Below, piece after piece: positions 1 through 7,661 of a stretch of DNA of 20,430 nucleotides (its first letter is position 1; every line of letters starts with the position of its first letter). The DNA is from Pseudomonadota bacterium. GTDB taxonomy: Bacteria; Pseudomonadota; Gammaproteobacteria; Woeseiales; Woeseiaceae. The stretch covers positions 1 through 20,430 of the forward strand of contig JAPUKV010000039.1 in NCBI GenBank assembly GCA_027295475.1, written 5' to 3'. The position numbers were made by a program, and so were the translations under genes. Below the pieces are notes generated by a model, which was given only the letters and a program-made list of their open reading frames with translations, was not told the DNA's origin and searched no databases.

Positions 1-2
1 GC

Positions 3-1088
3 CTGGGGATACCGCCTCAGAATTTTGTGTCCGGTGATGCAGACGGCAACATCGCCTGGACGATCGCCGGGCAACTGCCGGTGCGCACGGAATATGATTC
101 CTCGATACCCGCAGACTGGAGCGAGAGCGGTGGCTGGATTGGCTGGCTGGATGCGGAGGACTACCCGCGTGTGGTGAACCCGGAAGGCGGCAGAATCTGG
201 ACTGCCAACGCACGTGTCGTCGACGGCGACCTGTTGAGGAAAATCGGCGACGGTGGTTACGATCTCGGCGCCAGGGCCATGCAAATCCGTGATGGCTTGT
301 TTGCGAAAGAATCATTCGAACCCCGCGACATGCTCGCAATTCAGTTTGATGACCGTGCGATTCTCATGGCGCCATGGAGAGCGCTTCTGCTCGCCGTTCT
401 CGATGATGGGGCTGTGCGCGATCACGCACAACGTCGTGAATACCGGGACCTGGTGGACGACTGGATACCGCGGGCGTCACCGGAATCCGTTGGCTATCGT
501 CTTGTCAGGGCATTTCGCTGGGAACTCCGGAAAACGGTTTTCGATGCACTGATGAGGCCGGTAACAGCCGCCTATGACGGTGAGATCGAGCTCCGGATCA
601 GCAATCAGTTCGAAGGCCCGCTGTGGGCGGTTTTGGACGAGCAGCCACTGCATTTGCTGCCTCCCGAGTACGACAGCTGGCAGGATCTGATGTTGCAGGC
701 CGTGGATCGGAACCTGGAGTATTTTGCCAATAATTTTGATGGCGGGCTGGCACAGCGCAGCTGGGGCGAGCGCAACACGGCGACGATTCGTCACCCGCTG
801 AGCCGGGCGCTGCCATTCTTGTCGCGCTGGCTCGATATGCCGCGCGAACCGTTAAGCGGCGATTCCAACCTGCCAAAGGCGCAGGGGCCGGGATGGGGCG
901 CGTCCGAACGCTTCGCCGTATCGCCCGGCAACGAAGCGAATGGTTATTTGCACATGCCCACCGGGCAAAGCGGTCATCCGTTGTCGGAATTTTACAGGGC
1001 TGGCCACGAATACTGGGTGCAGGGCCGCCCGATGGATTTCCTGCCGGGTGCCACGCAGCATGTGCTGACACTGACTGCTCAGGAGTAA
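3..1088 (+). CDS. Penicillin acylase family protein, C-terminal part (5' end cut by window)
   Basis: The frame is open to the left edge, so only the C-terminal ~362 residues are present. The family are periplasmic N-terminal-nucleophile amidases that hydrolyse amides such as penicillins or acyl-homoserine lactones, and are matured by self-cleavage before a catalytic Ser. That Ser and the signal peptide lie upstream of the window. Visible family marks are PPQNFVSGDADGNIAW at the edge, and TANAR (Asn codon at 207-209), which by alignment from memory matches the beta-chain oxyanion Asn of penicillin G acylase. Near the C-terminus come WGERNT, RHPLS, GDSNLPKAQGPGWGASER, MPTGQSGHPLS and FYRAGHEYW. 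The order and spacing of these late motifs are normal, with no frameshift. The substrate cannot be told from this half. A hairpin follows 7 bases after the stop. The family call is secure; function beyond acylase is not. Confidence 0.9.
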   Translation: MGIPPQNFVSGDADGNIAWTIAGQLPVRTEYDSSIPADWSESGGWIGWLDAEDYPRVVNPEGGRIWTANARVVDGDLLRKIGDGGYDLGARAMQIRDGLFAKESFEPRDMLAIQFDDRAILMAPWRALLLAVLDDGAVRDHAQRREYRDLVDDWIPRASPESVGYRLVRAFRWELRKTVFDALMRPVTAAYDGEIELRISNQFEGPLWAVLDEQPLHLLPPEYDSWQDLMLQAVDRNLEYFANNFDGGLAQRSWGERNTATIRHPLSRALPFLSRWLDMPREPLSGDSNLPKAQGPGWGASERFAVSPGNEANGYLHMPTGQSGHPLSEFYRAGHEYWVQGRPMDFLPGATQHVLTLTAQE

Positions 1089-1095
1089 GCGGAGT

Positions 1096-1135
1096 AATTA
1101 GATGGGGTCGAACTGCGGTTCGACCCCATCTAATT
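1096..1135. repeat. Perfect 18-bp palindrome with 4-base loop (REP-like or terminator)
   Basis: Arms 1096-1113 and 1118-1135 are exact reverse complements around the loop TGCG. The core is GGGGTCGAAC/GTTCGACCCC with AT-rich outer ends (AATTAGAT/ATCTAATT). It sits 7 bases after the acylase stop codon. No run of T follows on either strand, so it is not a textbook Rho-independent terminator. A GGGGTC palindrome of this kind resembles REP sequences mobilised by REP-associated tyrosine transposases; that is a resemblance from memory, not a match. Confidence 0.75.
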
Positions 1136-1225
1136 CCCAATTGTTCTTATGGGAAGTAGCGGCTTGTGCCGGATTGGAGGAGCGGGGATACTTGGCGCTG
1201 CACTGCAATATGCATGGAATCCACG

Positions 1226-2083
1226 ATGGCTGACAAGAAATTCAAGGGCACTAGCTCGTATATCGCAACGGACGACCTGATGATGGCCGTTAATGCTGCG
1301 GTAACGCTGGAGCGACCGATCCTCATCAAGGGCGAACCCGGCACCGGCAAGACACAACTCGCGATGGAAGTCGCGCGGGCGCTCGATCGTCCCCTGCACG
1401 AATGGCATATCAAATCGACCACCAAGGCACAGCAAGGTCTTTATGATTACGATGCTGTTGCCAGATTGCGTGACTCACAGTTAGGTGACGATCGGGTGCA
1501 CGATATCGCCAACTACATAGTGCGCGGCAAGATCTGGGAAGCTTTTGAATCCGATGAGAAGCCTGTACTTCTCATCGATGAAATCGACAAAGCTGACATC
1601 GAGTTTCCTAATGACCTGCTGCTGGAACTCGATCGAATGGAATTTTATGTCTATGAGACGAAGCGGCTGATCAAAGCAAGGCACCGGCCGATCATCATAA
1701 TTACAAGTAACAACGAAAAAGAACTGCCAGACGCGTTCCTCAGGCGCTGTTTCTTCCATTACATCAAGTTCCCTGACAAGGAAACGATGCACCGCATTGT
1801 CGATGTGCATTTTCCGAATCTCAAAAAGACGCTGCTTCGCGAAGCGCTCGAGGCGTTCTATAAAATTCGTGATGTGCCCGGACTCAAGAAGAAACCATCG
1901 ACATCAGAGTTGCTCGACTGGATAAAGCTCTTGCTTGCGGAAGACATCCCCCCGGAAGCGCTGCGCTCGGTAGATTCACGCAAAGCCATTCCGCCGCTTT
2001 ACGGCGCCTTGCTCAAGAACGAACAGGATGTACACTTGTTCGAGCAACTGGTTTTTCTCGATCGCAGGACGCACACCCGGTAA
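1226..2083 (+). CDS. MoxR-family AAA+ ATPase
   Basis: This 285-residue ATPase belongs to the MoxR branch of AAA+ proteins, which act as chaperones that remodel or load cofactors into partner complexes, usually with a VWA protein. Walker A is GEPGTGKT (residues 36-43) and Walker B is VLLIDEID (115-122). Sensor 1 lies in ITSNNEKELP (160-169), followed by LPDAFLRRC with the arginine pair. The stretch WHIKSTTKAQQGLYDYDA is typical of the CoxD-like subgroup. ATG 1226 is chosen because homologues begin close to F-x-GTSSYIAT and GGAA lies about 7 bases upstream; ATG 1214 or GTG 1166 would add 4 or 20 residues. The VWA gene begins 12 bases after the stop, so the two are almost certainly co-transcribed. 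The remodelled client is unknown. Confidence 0.93.
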   Translation: MADKKFKGTSSYIATDDLMMAVNAAVTLERPILIKGEPGTGKTQLAMEVARALDRPLHEWHIKSTTKAQQGLYDYDAVARLRDSQLGDDRVHDIANYIVRGKIWEAFESDEKPVLLIDEIDKADIEFPNDLLLELDRMEFYVYETKRLIKARHRPIIIITSNNEKELPDAFLRRCFFHYIKFPDKETMHRIVDVHFPNLKKTLLREALEAFYKIRDVPGLKKKPSTSELLDWIKLLLAEDIPPEALRSVDSRKAIPPLYGALLKNEQDVHLFEQLVFLDRRTHTR

Positions 2084-2095
2084 ATCGGGACAGAA

Positions 2096-3271
2096 ATGCT
2101 TACGAAGTTCTTTTTCATGCTCCGTGAGGGCGGCTTGAAGCCTTCGATAAGGGAATTGCTGACGCTCCTTGAAGCAATGCGGAGCGGCGTAGCGCAACAA
2201 AGTGTTGACGATTTTTATTACCTTGCCCGGTGCTGTTTGGTAAAAGATGAGTCGAAGTTTGACCGCTTCGACAAGATTTTCGCCGCACATTTCGACGGCA
2301 TGGAAGATGCATTTAAAGCGCTGGTGGCAGACGTGCCGGATGAATGGCTCCGTCATCAGGCCGAACTCGTTCTCTCAGAAGAAGAACGCGCGGAGATAGA
2401 GGCGCTTGGTGGGTTCGAGAAACTGATGGAAGCATTGCGGGAACGCCTTGAGGAGCAGGAAGGGCGGCACGAGGGCGGCAACAAGTGGATAGGCACCGCG
2501 GGAACCTCGGCGTTCGGCGCGTATGGATATAACCCGGAAGGTGTTCGCATCGGCCAGCAGGGCTCACGGCACCGCCGGGCAACCAAGGTGTGGGACCGAC
2601 GTGAGTATCGAAATCTGGATGACAAGCTGGAGCTCGGCACGCGAAATATCAAGATTGCGCTTCGCAGGCTGAGGAAATTTGCCCGTGAGGGCGCGGCGGA
2701 CCAGCTCGATCTCGAGGACACGATCGATAAGACGGCCCGGAACGCAGGCATCCTGGACATCCGCATGGTCCCGGAGCGCCACAACGCCATCAAGGTGCTC
2801 CTATGCCTCGATATCGGCGGTTCGATGGATGACCATGTACGGATTTGCGAAGAAGTGTTTTCTGCGGCGAAAAGTGAGTTCAAGCATCTCGAATATTTCT
2901 ACTTTCACAATTTTGTATACGAGAGCATGTGGAAAGATAATCGGCGGCGACACACCGAGAGAATTCCAACAACAGATATAGCGCACAAGTACGGTCCCGA
3001 TTACAAACTTGTATTCGTCGGCGATGCGACCATGAGCCCTTACGAGATCGTTTATGCGGGTGGCAGTGTCGAACACTGGAACGAAGAACCCGGCGCAGTC
3101 TGGATCAAGCGGCTCTTGCATACGTACCCGAAGGCAATCTGGTTAAATCCGGAACCCGAACAACGATGGGAATACACACCCTCAATCAAGCTGACTCGTG
3201 AGCTTATGGGTGACAGGATGTATCCGCTAACCATTAGCGGATTGGATGACGGTATAAAGCGATTACATTAA
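2096..3271 (+). CDS. CoxE-like VWA domain protein, partner of MoxR ATPase
   Basis: A 391-residue protein with a helical N-terminal region (about 1-125), a glycine-rich linker with the family motif GTAGTSAFGAYGYNPEG (about 133-149), a basic arginine-rich segment (158-200) and a C-terminal von Willebrand A domain (about 232-391). The metal-binding MIDAS reads DIGGSMD (239-245), a D-x-G-x-S form rather than the usual D-x-S-x-S. From memory this is shared by the CoxE-like group (COG3825). VGDATMSPYE (308-317) supplies the later MIDAS acidic/Thr region. There is no signal peptide, so it is cytoplasmic. Its ATG lies 12 bases after the MoxR stop with a weak GGGACAG ribosome site. By analogy with CoxD/CoxE, the pair may mature a metalloenzyme or other complex, but no such target gene is in the window. 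Confidence 0.9.
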   Translation: MLTKFFFMLREGGLKPSIRELLTLLEAMRSGVAQQSVDDFYYLARCCLVKDESKFDRFDKIFAAHFDGMEDAFKALVADVPDEWLRHQAELVLSEEERAEIEALGGFEKLMEALRERLEEQEGRHEGGNKWIGTAGTSAFGAYGYNPEGVRIGQQGSRHRRATKVWDRREYRNLDDKLELGTRNIKIALRRLRKFAREGAADQLDLEDTIDKTARNAGILDIRMVPERHNAIKVLLCLDIGGSMDDHVRICEEVFSAAKSEFKHLEYFYFHNFVYESMWKDNRRRHTERIPTTDIAHKYGPDYKLVFVGDATMSPYEIVYAGGSVEHWNEEPGAVWIKRLLHTYPKAIWLNPEPEQRWEYTPSIKLTRELMGDRMYPLTISGLDDGIKRLH

Positions 3272-3330
3272 ATCGACCGTCAAGACGAATAATCGCCCGT
3301 CGGGACTGATAATCGCCCGTCAGGACGGGC
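3271..3330. repeat. Three degenerate 20-bp direct repeats
   Basis: Units start at exactly 3271, 3291 and 3311: AATCGACCGTCAAGACGAAT, AATCGCCCGTCGGGACTGAT and AATCGCCCGTCAGGACGGGC. The first 14 bases are the best conserved. The first base of unit one is the last base of the VWA stop codon. The third unit supplies most of the left arm of the following hairpin. There are no spacers and no cas genes, so this is not a CRISPR array. Confidence 0.7.
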
Positions 3331-3379
3331 TCCTACGATACGTAGGCCCGCGCCTGTTGGAGTCCGTCCTGTCGGGCGA
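3313..3379. repeat. REP-like hairpin between convergent genes, possible bidirectional terminator
   Basis: Left arm 3313-3333 pairs with right arm 3359-3379 over 21 positions with one mismatch and one G-T pair. The core is CCCGTCAGGACGGGCTCC against GGAGTCCGTCCTGTCGGG. Inside the loop is a second perfect dyad, CCTACG-ATA-CGTAGG (3332-3346). CTCCTACG is repeated at 3383-3390. The composition is that of GC-rich REP elements common between gammaproteobacterial genes. It lies between the VWA stop (3271) and the convergent peroxiredoxin stop (3385), so it could also end transcription from both sides, although no T-tract is present. Confidence 0.7.
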
Positions 3380-3384
3380 ATCTC

Positions 3385-3915
3385 CTACGGATTGATTAAT
3401 TCCCTGAGATCGGCGAGGACTTGCTGTGAGTGGGTGTCCGGATCGACCTTCGCATAATGTTTCGCCACACGTCCATTCGGATCGATAAGGAATGTCTGAC
3501 GCTTGGCCACTGTCATGCCGAACATTTTGGTTGTTACGCCGTATGCATCGGACGTCGTTCGGTCGGTATCGGCGAGCAGCGGGAAGGGCAGGCTGTACTT
3601 GTCAGCAAATGCCTTATGTGACACTTCGTCGTCCAGGCTGACGCCCAGTATTTGACAGTCGAGTTCCTTAAACGCAAAAATATCATCGCGAAATTCGCAG
3701 GCTTCGGTCGTGCATCCCGGTGTGTCGTCTTTGGGATAAAAATAAAGCGCAACCCACCTGTTTCTGTAATCTTCAAGCGAATGAAGCTGACCATTCTGGT
3801 CCCTGAGCTCGAAGCCGGGTGCCGGATCGCCTTGCTTAATTGCGTCGGCCAAAAGCGTGCTTCCTGCTGCCAGCAGCAAGAAGACAATAGCGAAGGTTGC
3901 GATAACACGTTTCAT
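3385..3915 (-). CDS. Exported PrxQ/Bcp-type peroxiredoxin
   Basis: A 176-residue thiol peroxidase that reduces hydrogen peroxide or organic peroxides using thioredoxin-like donors. Residues 1-23 form a classical signal peptide (MKRV, hydrophobic core, then STLLADA), so the enzyme is probably periplasmic, unlike cytoplasmic E. coli Bcp. The thioredoxin-fold core contains YFYPKDDTPGCTTEACEF. Cys68 is the peroxidatic residue and Cys73 the resolving one, with the five-residue spacing of the PrxQ class. LGVSLDD, FPLLAD and TFLIDPNG are further family blocks. ATG 3915 is chosen over longer in-frame starts because AAAGGACG lies just upstream and the signal peptide begins there. The gene converges on the VWA gene and diverges from the patatin gene. 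Confidence 0.93.
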   Translation of the reverse strand: MKRVIATFAIVFLLLAAGSTLLADAIKQGDPAPGFELRDQNGQLHSLEDYRNRWVALYFYPKDDTPGCTTEACEFRDDIFAFKELDCQILGVSLDDEVSHKAFADKYSLPFPLLADTDRTTSDAYGVTTKMFGMTVAKRQTFLIDPNGRVAKHYAKVDPDTHSQQVLADLRELINP

Positions 3916-3980
3916 GGCAAACGTCCTTTTGAGTCCTGTTAATTCCCGGTAGATTCTGCGCCCGTCTGATACAGCGTAGA

Positions 3981-4008
3981 TTAGCAGCAGTTCAGTCGGT
4001 ACTATAAT
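3981..4008 (+). promoter_or_regulatory. Probable sigma-70 promoter of patatin-like gene
   Basis: A perfect TATAAT (4003-4008) lies 16 bases after TTAGCA (3981-3986), which matches four of six bases of the -35 consensus. Predicted transcription starts near 4015, leaving a leader of about 22 bases before ATG 4037. It sits in the 121-base divergent gap between the peroxiredoxin and patatin genes. Confidence 0.6.
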
Positions 4009-4036
4009 ACGCTTTGGGAATCTCTGATCAATAAGA

Positions 4037-5251
4037 ATGGCAAGCCGCTTCGCAGGAAAGAACACAGCACTGGTCATGCCGGGTGGTGGGGCGCGTGGTG
4101 CATTCCAGGTTGGTGTTCTCAAGGCAATTGCCGAATTATTGCCGGCGAAGGCCTGTAACCCGTTTCCCGTAATCAGCGGCACGTCGGCCGGCGCGATCAA
4201 TTCCGTCGTTCTTGCCACCAGGGCCCGGCATTACAACATCGCGGTCAAGGAACTCGAGCGGGTCTGGGGCCATTTTCACAGCAGCCAGGTGTTTCGCACC
4301 GACAGCTGGACTATGTTCAAGAGCAGCTTGCACTGGATGGCTGCTATGATCTTCGGCGGCCTGATCGTCGGCGCGCCGCGATCTTTGCTTGACAATACAC
4401 CGCTCAGGTCTCTCCTGAGTCGCAATATTCGTTTTCCCCGCATTCAGACATCGATCGAAAACGGGTATCTCGATGCCGTTGCAGTGACTGCAGCCAGTTA
4501 CGGATGTGCGCGATCGACGACTTTCTTCCAGGCAGTGCCAGGGAAACATCATTGGGCGCGTACGCGCCGGCTTGGTATGCGCCAGGACCTGAATCTTGAC
4601 CACCTGATGGCGAGTATTGCCGTACCGATGATATTTCCACCGGTGAACATTGATGGTGAGTATTTTGGCGATGGTGCGATGCGTCAGGCAACACCGCTTA
4701 GTCCGGCCATTCACCTGGGTGCCGACAGAATTCTCGTCATCGGTGTGCGGGATGAAACGGCAGATCCGGCCGCAGAGCCCGGGGCTACACAGCGTTCTCC
4801 GAGTCTGGCGCAGATCGCCGGCTATATGCTCGATACGCTGTTTATGGACGGACTTTATTCCGATCTCGAGAGAATGACGCGGATCAATCAGCTCGTCGAT
4901 TCCGTCGAACCGCTAAAGCGCACTGGCACATTAATCCAGATGCGTCCGATCGATACGATGGTTATTGTGCCGAGCAAGGACCTCAGGGCTATAGCGCACC
5001 GGCACAGGAAGGACCTGCCATTGCCATTACGGGGCCTTCTGAGAGGGATCGGCGGCCGGAATCCAGGCGAGGACCGGCTACTCAGCTATCTGCTGTTCGA
5101 GCGGGGTTATACACAGGAATTAATCGATCTCGGCTATAGCGATGCAATGGCTGTAAGAGACCAGTTGCACGCTTTCGTAACGGGTGAAGATGTGCCGAGA
5201 CTTTTTGCACCCAGCTGGGTAGCCCGGGATCTCAGCAGTTTCGGCGACTAG
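4037..5251 (+). CDS. Patatin-like phospholipase family protein
   Basis: A 404-residue serine lipid acyl hydrolase. The patatin fold begins at ALVMPGGGARGAFQVGVLKAI (two short blocks, residues 11-31), whose glycine-rich loop forms the oxyanion hole. The nucleophile elbow is GTSAG with Ser50 (48-52), and the second member of the Ser-Asp dyad is Asp212 in FGDGAMRQ. ASIAVPMIFPPV (192-203) is typical of bacterial patatins. The C-terminal ~170 residues are a less conserved family-specific extension. No signal peptide is seen, so it is likely cytoplasmic or peripheral. ATG 4037 has only a weak AATAAGA ribosome site; no better start lies between the promoter and the conserved glycine loop. It converges on mgtE with 18 bases between the stops and no visible terminator. 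Substrate is unknown. Confidence 0.92.
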   Translation: MASRFAGKNTALVMPGGGARGAFQVGVLKAIAELLPAKACNPFPVISGTSAGAINSVVLATRARHYNIAVKELERVWGHFHSSQVFRTDSWTMFKSSLHWMAAMIFGGLIVGAPRSLLDNTPLRSLLSRNIRFPRIQTSIENGYLDAVAVTAASYGCARSTTFFQAVPGKHHWARTRRLGMRQDLNLDHLMASIAVPMIFPPVNIDGEYFGDGAMRQATPLSPAIHLGADRILVIGVRDETADPAAEPGATQRSPSLAQIAGYMLDTLFMDGLYSDLERMTRINQLVDSVEPLKRTGTLIQMRPIDTMVIVPSKDLRAIAHRHRKDLPLPLRGLLRGIGGRNPGEDRLLSYLLFERGYTQELIDLGYSDAMAVRDQLHAFVTGEDVPRLFAPSWVARDLSSFGD

Positions 5252-5269
5252 TTGCACAGAGGCCGGTGC

Positions 5270-6619
5270 TTATAAGAGAAATGCGGCGCCCAGACCCAGG
5301 AACGCCATATAGCCGGCAACGTCGGTTATGGTCGTCAAAACGACGCCGCCAGCGAGCGCGGGATCGATATTCATCCGTTTCAGCGTGAGTGGAATAGCGA
5401 ATCCTGCGCCTGCTGCGATGGTCAGGTTAATCGCCATGGCGGCGGCGATCACTGCGCCGATGCGCCACTCGTTGAACCAGGCATAGGCAAACAATGCGAC
5501 CACAACTGACCAAACCATACTGTTCAGGATTCCCACCATCAGTTCCTTCTTGAGAATTCCGCGAGCATTCGTTTTGTCGATGAGCCCGAGTGCCATGGCG
5601 CGCGTGATAATCGTCAGCGACTGGGTGCCGGCCACGCCGCCCATGCTTGGCACGATGGGCATGAGAACGGCGAGTAAGACAATCTTGTCGATGGTGGTCT
5701 GAAACATATCGACGACCGAAGCGGCCAGAAATGCCGTTGCCAAATTGACGCCCAGCCAAACCGCTCTGCGTCGGGCACTCTTGACGACGGGCGCAAACAT
5801 GTCGTCTTCTTCATCGAGACCGGCGGCGCTCATGAACGAGTGTTCGGCTTCATCGCGAATAATATCGACTACATCATCCACAGTTATGCGCCCAACGACA
5901 CGATACTCGTCGTCGACAACGGGCGCCGACAACAGGTCGCGGTTCTCGAATTCCCAGACGACTTCTTCTGTCGGGGTATGAGCAGGCATCGGCAGGATGT
6001 CGGTTGACATTACTGTCTCAACGGACTGATCCGGGTTCTGTGTGAGAAGGCGGGTCAGATAAAGGGACGCAACATATTTATTGTCCCGAGTGACGACATA
6101 TATCGTGTCTGTGCCGTCAGGAATATCGCCATGCGCACGAAGATATCTCAGCACGACCTCGACCGTAACATCCGGCCGAACCGTGATGATGTCAACGTTC
6201 ATCAAACCGCCGGCGCTGTCCTCGTCGTAGGCAAGAACCTGGCGGAGCCTCTCCTGATCCTGCTTGTCGAGCGAACGTAGTACTTCCTGTGTCAGAGCTT
6301 CAGGCAGATCGGCGACAAGGTCGGCAAGGTCGTCAAGCTCCATGCCGTCGGTTGCTGCAAGGAGTTCCTCCGCCTGCATGCCCTTGATGAGGCCATCACG
6401 AACTTCCTCGGCCACTTCGACGAGTACGTCGCCTTCGAGCTCTGGTTCGACCATTTCCCAAATGACGGCGCGCTGGCGTAGTGGCAGTGACTCGAGTAAG
6501 CGCGCCAGTTCGGAGGGGTGCAAACTGTGGATCAGAAGTCGTGCCGAGCGCATGCTGCCGCTGTCGAGGCTCTCGCGCAGCAGTCTCAGGTTGGTCTGGA
6601 TGTGTTCTCTCGCTTCCAT
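5270..6619 (-). CDS. mgtE: Magnesium transporter MgtE
   Basis: A 449-residue homodimeric Mg2+ channel of the inner membrane, normal length for the family. The acidic helical MgtE-N domain covers about 1-130 (HPSELARLLESLP, LADLVADLPE), followed by two CBS domains (about 135-260; AGGLMNVDIITVRPD, VMSTDILPMP, VVGRITVDDVVDII) that gate the pore by sensing cytosolic Mg2+. Five membrane helices follow from about 285. PSMGGVAGTQSLTI marks the pore region, and TDVAGY near the C-terminus holds Asp433, equivalent to the ion-selecting Asp of Thermus MgtE. ATG 6619 is preferred, with AGGCAGGATCC before it; a TTG at 6646 would add nine residues. In pseudomonads mgtE also lies near rapZ, but with ptsO and pmbA between; here nothing separates them. 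Confidence 0.96.
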   Translation of the reverse strand: MEAREHIQTNLRLLRESLDSGSMRSARLLIHSLHPSELARLLESLPLRQRAVIWEMVEPELEGDVLVEVAEEVRDGLIKGMQAEELLAATDGMELDDLADLVADLPEALTQEVLRSLDKQDQERLRQVLAYDEDSAGGLMNVDIITVRPDVTVEVVLRYLRAHGDIPDGTDTIYVVTRDNKYVASLYLTRLLTQNPDQSVETVMSTDILPMPAHTPTEEVVWEFENRDLLSAPVVDDEYRVVGRITVDDVVDIIRDEAEHSFMSAAGLDEEDDMFAPVVKSARRRAVWLGVNLATAFLAASVVDMFQTTIDKIVLLAVLMPIVPSMGGVAGTQSLTIITRAMALGLIDKTNARGILKKELMVGILNSMVWSVVVALFAYAWFNEWRIGAVIAAAMAINLTIAAGAGFAIPLTLKRMNIDPALAGGVVLTTITDVAGYMAFLGLGAAFLL

Positions 6620-6689
6620 GGATCCTGCCTCGGCCCGTCTTTGCAAGACGTAAAGACACCGACGAAAAATCGGTTCGGCCGAAGTTTAG

Positions 6690-6717
6690 CCGTCCTTAGC
6701 GACTGCGGCTAGGACGG
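6690..6717 (-). other. Hairpin across the rapZ stop codon
   Basis: CCGTCC (6690-6695) pairs with GGACGG (6712-6717) and TAGC (6697-6700) with GCTA (6708-6711), with a single bulged base and a seven-base loop. The rapZ TAG is inside one arm. No T-tract follows on the minus strand, so it is a weak terminator candidate or a transcript-stabilising stem between rapZ and mgtE. Confidence 0.4.
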
Positions 6718-7605
6718 ATCTCCACTATGGGTGCTGGCGGAAATTTCGTTATGGCGGGTCAGAAGGGGGTCGTGCTTTTCTCTCAGTGCGGCGGCAAGCT
6801 TATCCACCATGTAAACTGAACGATGCTGGCCGCCGGTACATCCGAGTGCGATCGTGAGATAGGCGCGGTCAAAACTGACATATTCAGGTATCCAGCGGCT
6901 CAGGAACGAGAGTATGTCCTCATACATGCGCTGAAATTGTGCTTGTTCGTTCAAAAAGTTCTGGACGGCTTCGTCATGTCCCGTCAATGCCCTGAGCTCC
7001 GTCGTCCAGTAGGGGTTCGGAAGACACCGCAGGTCGAAGACGAAATCGGCGTCCGCCGGAATTCCGTGTTTGTATCCAAATGACTCGATCAGGACGGAAA
7101 GCATGCCTGTTTTGCGCCGATCGACACGCTCGCGAATTACCTCGGCAAGCTCATAAACACTGGTTCGCGAGGTGTCGATCACGAGGTCGGCGGAATTGAT
7201 GACCGGGCCAAGCAATTCCCGTTCTTTGGCAATGGCTGCCCGGAGTTCGGTGCCGCGATCGGCCAGTGGGTGCTTACGGCGTGTTTCGCCGTAGCGTTTC
7301 AGCAATATGTCATCGCTCGCTTGCAGAAACAGGACGTCCGTCTGAACATTGATTTTGCGAAGTTCCCCGATAAATTCGGGCAGCGACTCGAGGTCGCTCA
7401 AGCGGTTTCTGGCATCTACGCCCACCGCGATCCGATTGGTCGACTGCTCGCCATGGTGGGTTACCTCGTCGAGCAGCGACTTGAGCAATGCGGCCGGTAA
7501 ATTGTCGATGCAGTAGAAGCCAAGGTCTTCGAGCACGTGCAGCGCAACGCTTTTCCCCGAACCGGACAGTCCGCTAACGATGATAAGTCTCATTTCCCCG
7601 GACAT
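6709..7605 (-). CDS. rapZ: RNase adapter protein RapZ
   Basis: A 298-residue member of the RapZ (YvcJ) family of P-loop nucleotide-binding proteins. In E. coli RapZ delivers the small RNA GlmZ to RNase E and so tunes glucosamine-6-phosphate synthase, linking it to cell-wall supply; it also binds PTS-Ntr proteins. Walker A is GLSGSGKS (12-19), and GFYCIDNLP follows. The C-terminal RNA-binding and sensing domain shows FDLRCLPNPYW and GCTGGQHRSVYMVD, both hallmark motifs. ATG 7605 has GGCAGG at a good distance; ATG 7593 (MRLIIVSG) matches some homologues but its GGGGA is only two bases away. ptsN ends 56 bases upstream. Whether a GlmZ-like RNA exists in this organism is not shown here. Confidence 0.95.
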   Translation of the reverse strand: MSGEMRLIIVSGLSGSGKSVALHVLEDLGFYCIDNLPAALLKSLLDEVTHHGEQSTNRIAVGVDARNRLSDLESLPEFIGELRKINVQTDVLFLQASDDILLKRYGETRRKHPLADRGTELRAAIAKERELLGPVINSADLVIDTSRTSVYELAEVIRERVDRRKTGMLSVLIESFGYKHGIPADADFVFDLRCLPNPYWTTELRALTGHDEAVQNFLNEQAQFQRMYEDILSFLSRWIPEYVSFDRAYLTIALGCTGGQHRSVYMVDKLAAALREKHDPLLTRHNEISASTHSGDPS

Positions 7606-7661
7606 TGCTTGCCTGCCGTCAGTTCCTGGTCAGCGCCCCGGCGGCCCAACGCGCCGGCCCA

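Noticed and set aside
3..1088. Penicillin acylase as a truncated pseudogene
   Set aside because: The missing N-terminus is explained by the window edge; the reading frame is open to base 3 and all late motifs are intact.
598..1140. 180-residue open frame on the minus strand
   Set aside because: Antisense to the penicillin acylase gene, Arg/Pro/Ala-rich with no family motif, and runs through the palindrome; a shadow frame.
2356..2883. 175-residue open frame on the minus strand
   Set aside because: Antisense to the VWA gene and very Ser/Arg-rich; no domain seen.
3271..3330. Possible CRISPR array
   Set aside because: Repeats are directly adjacent with no spacers, only three units, and no cas genes are present.
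5252..5269. Terminator between patatin and mgtE
   Set aside because: Only 18 bases separate the stops, and no stem or T-run is visible there.
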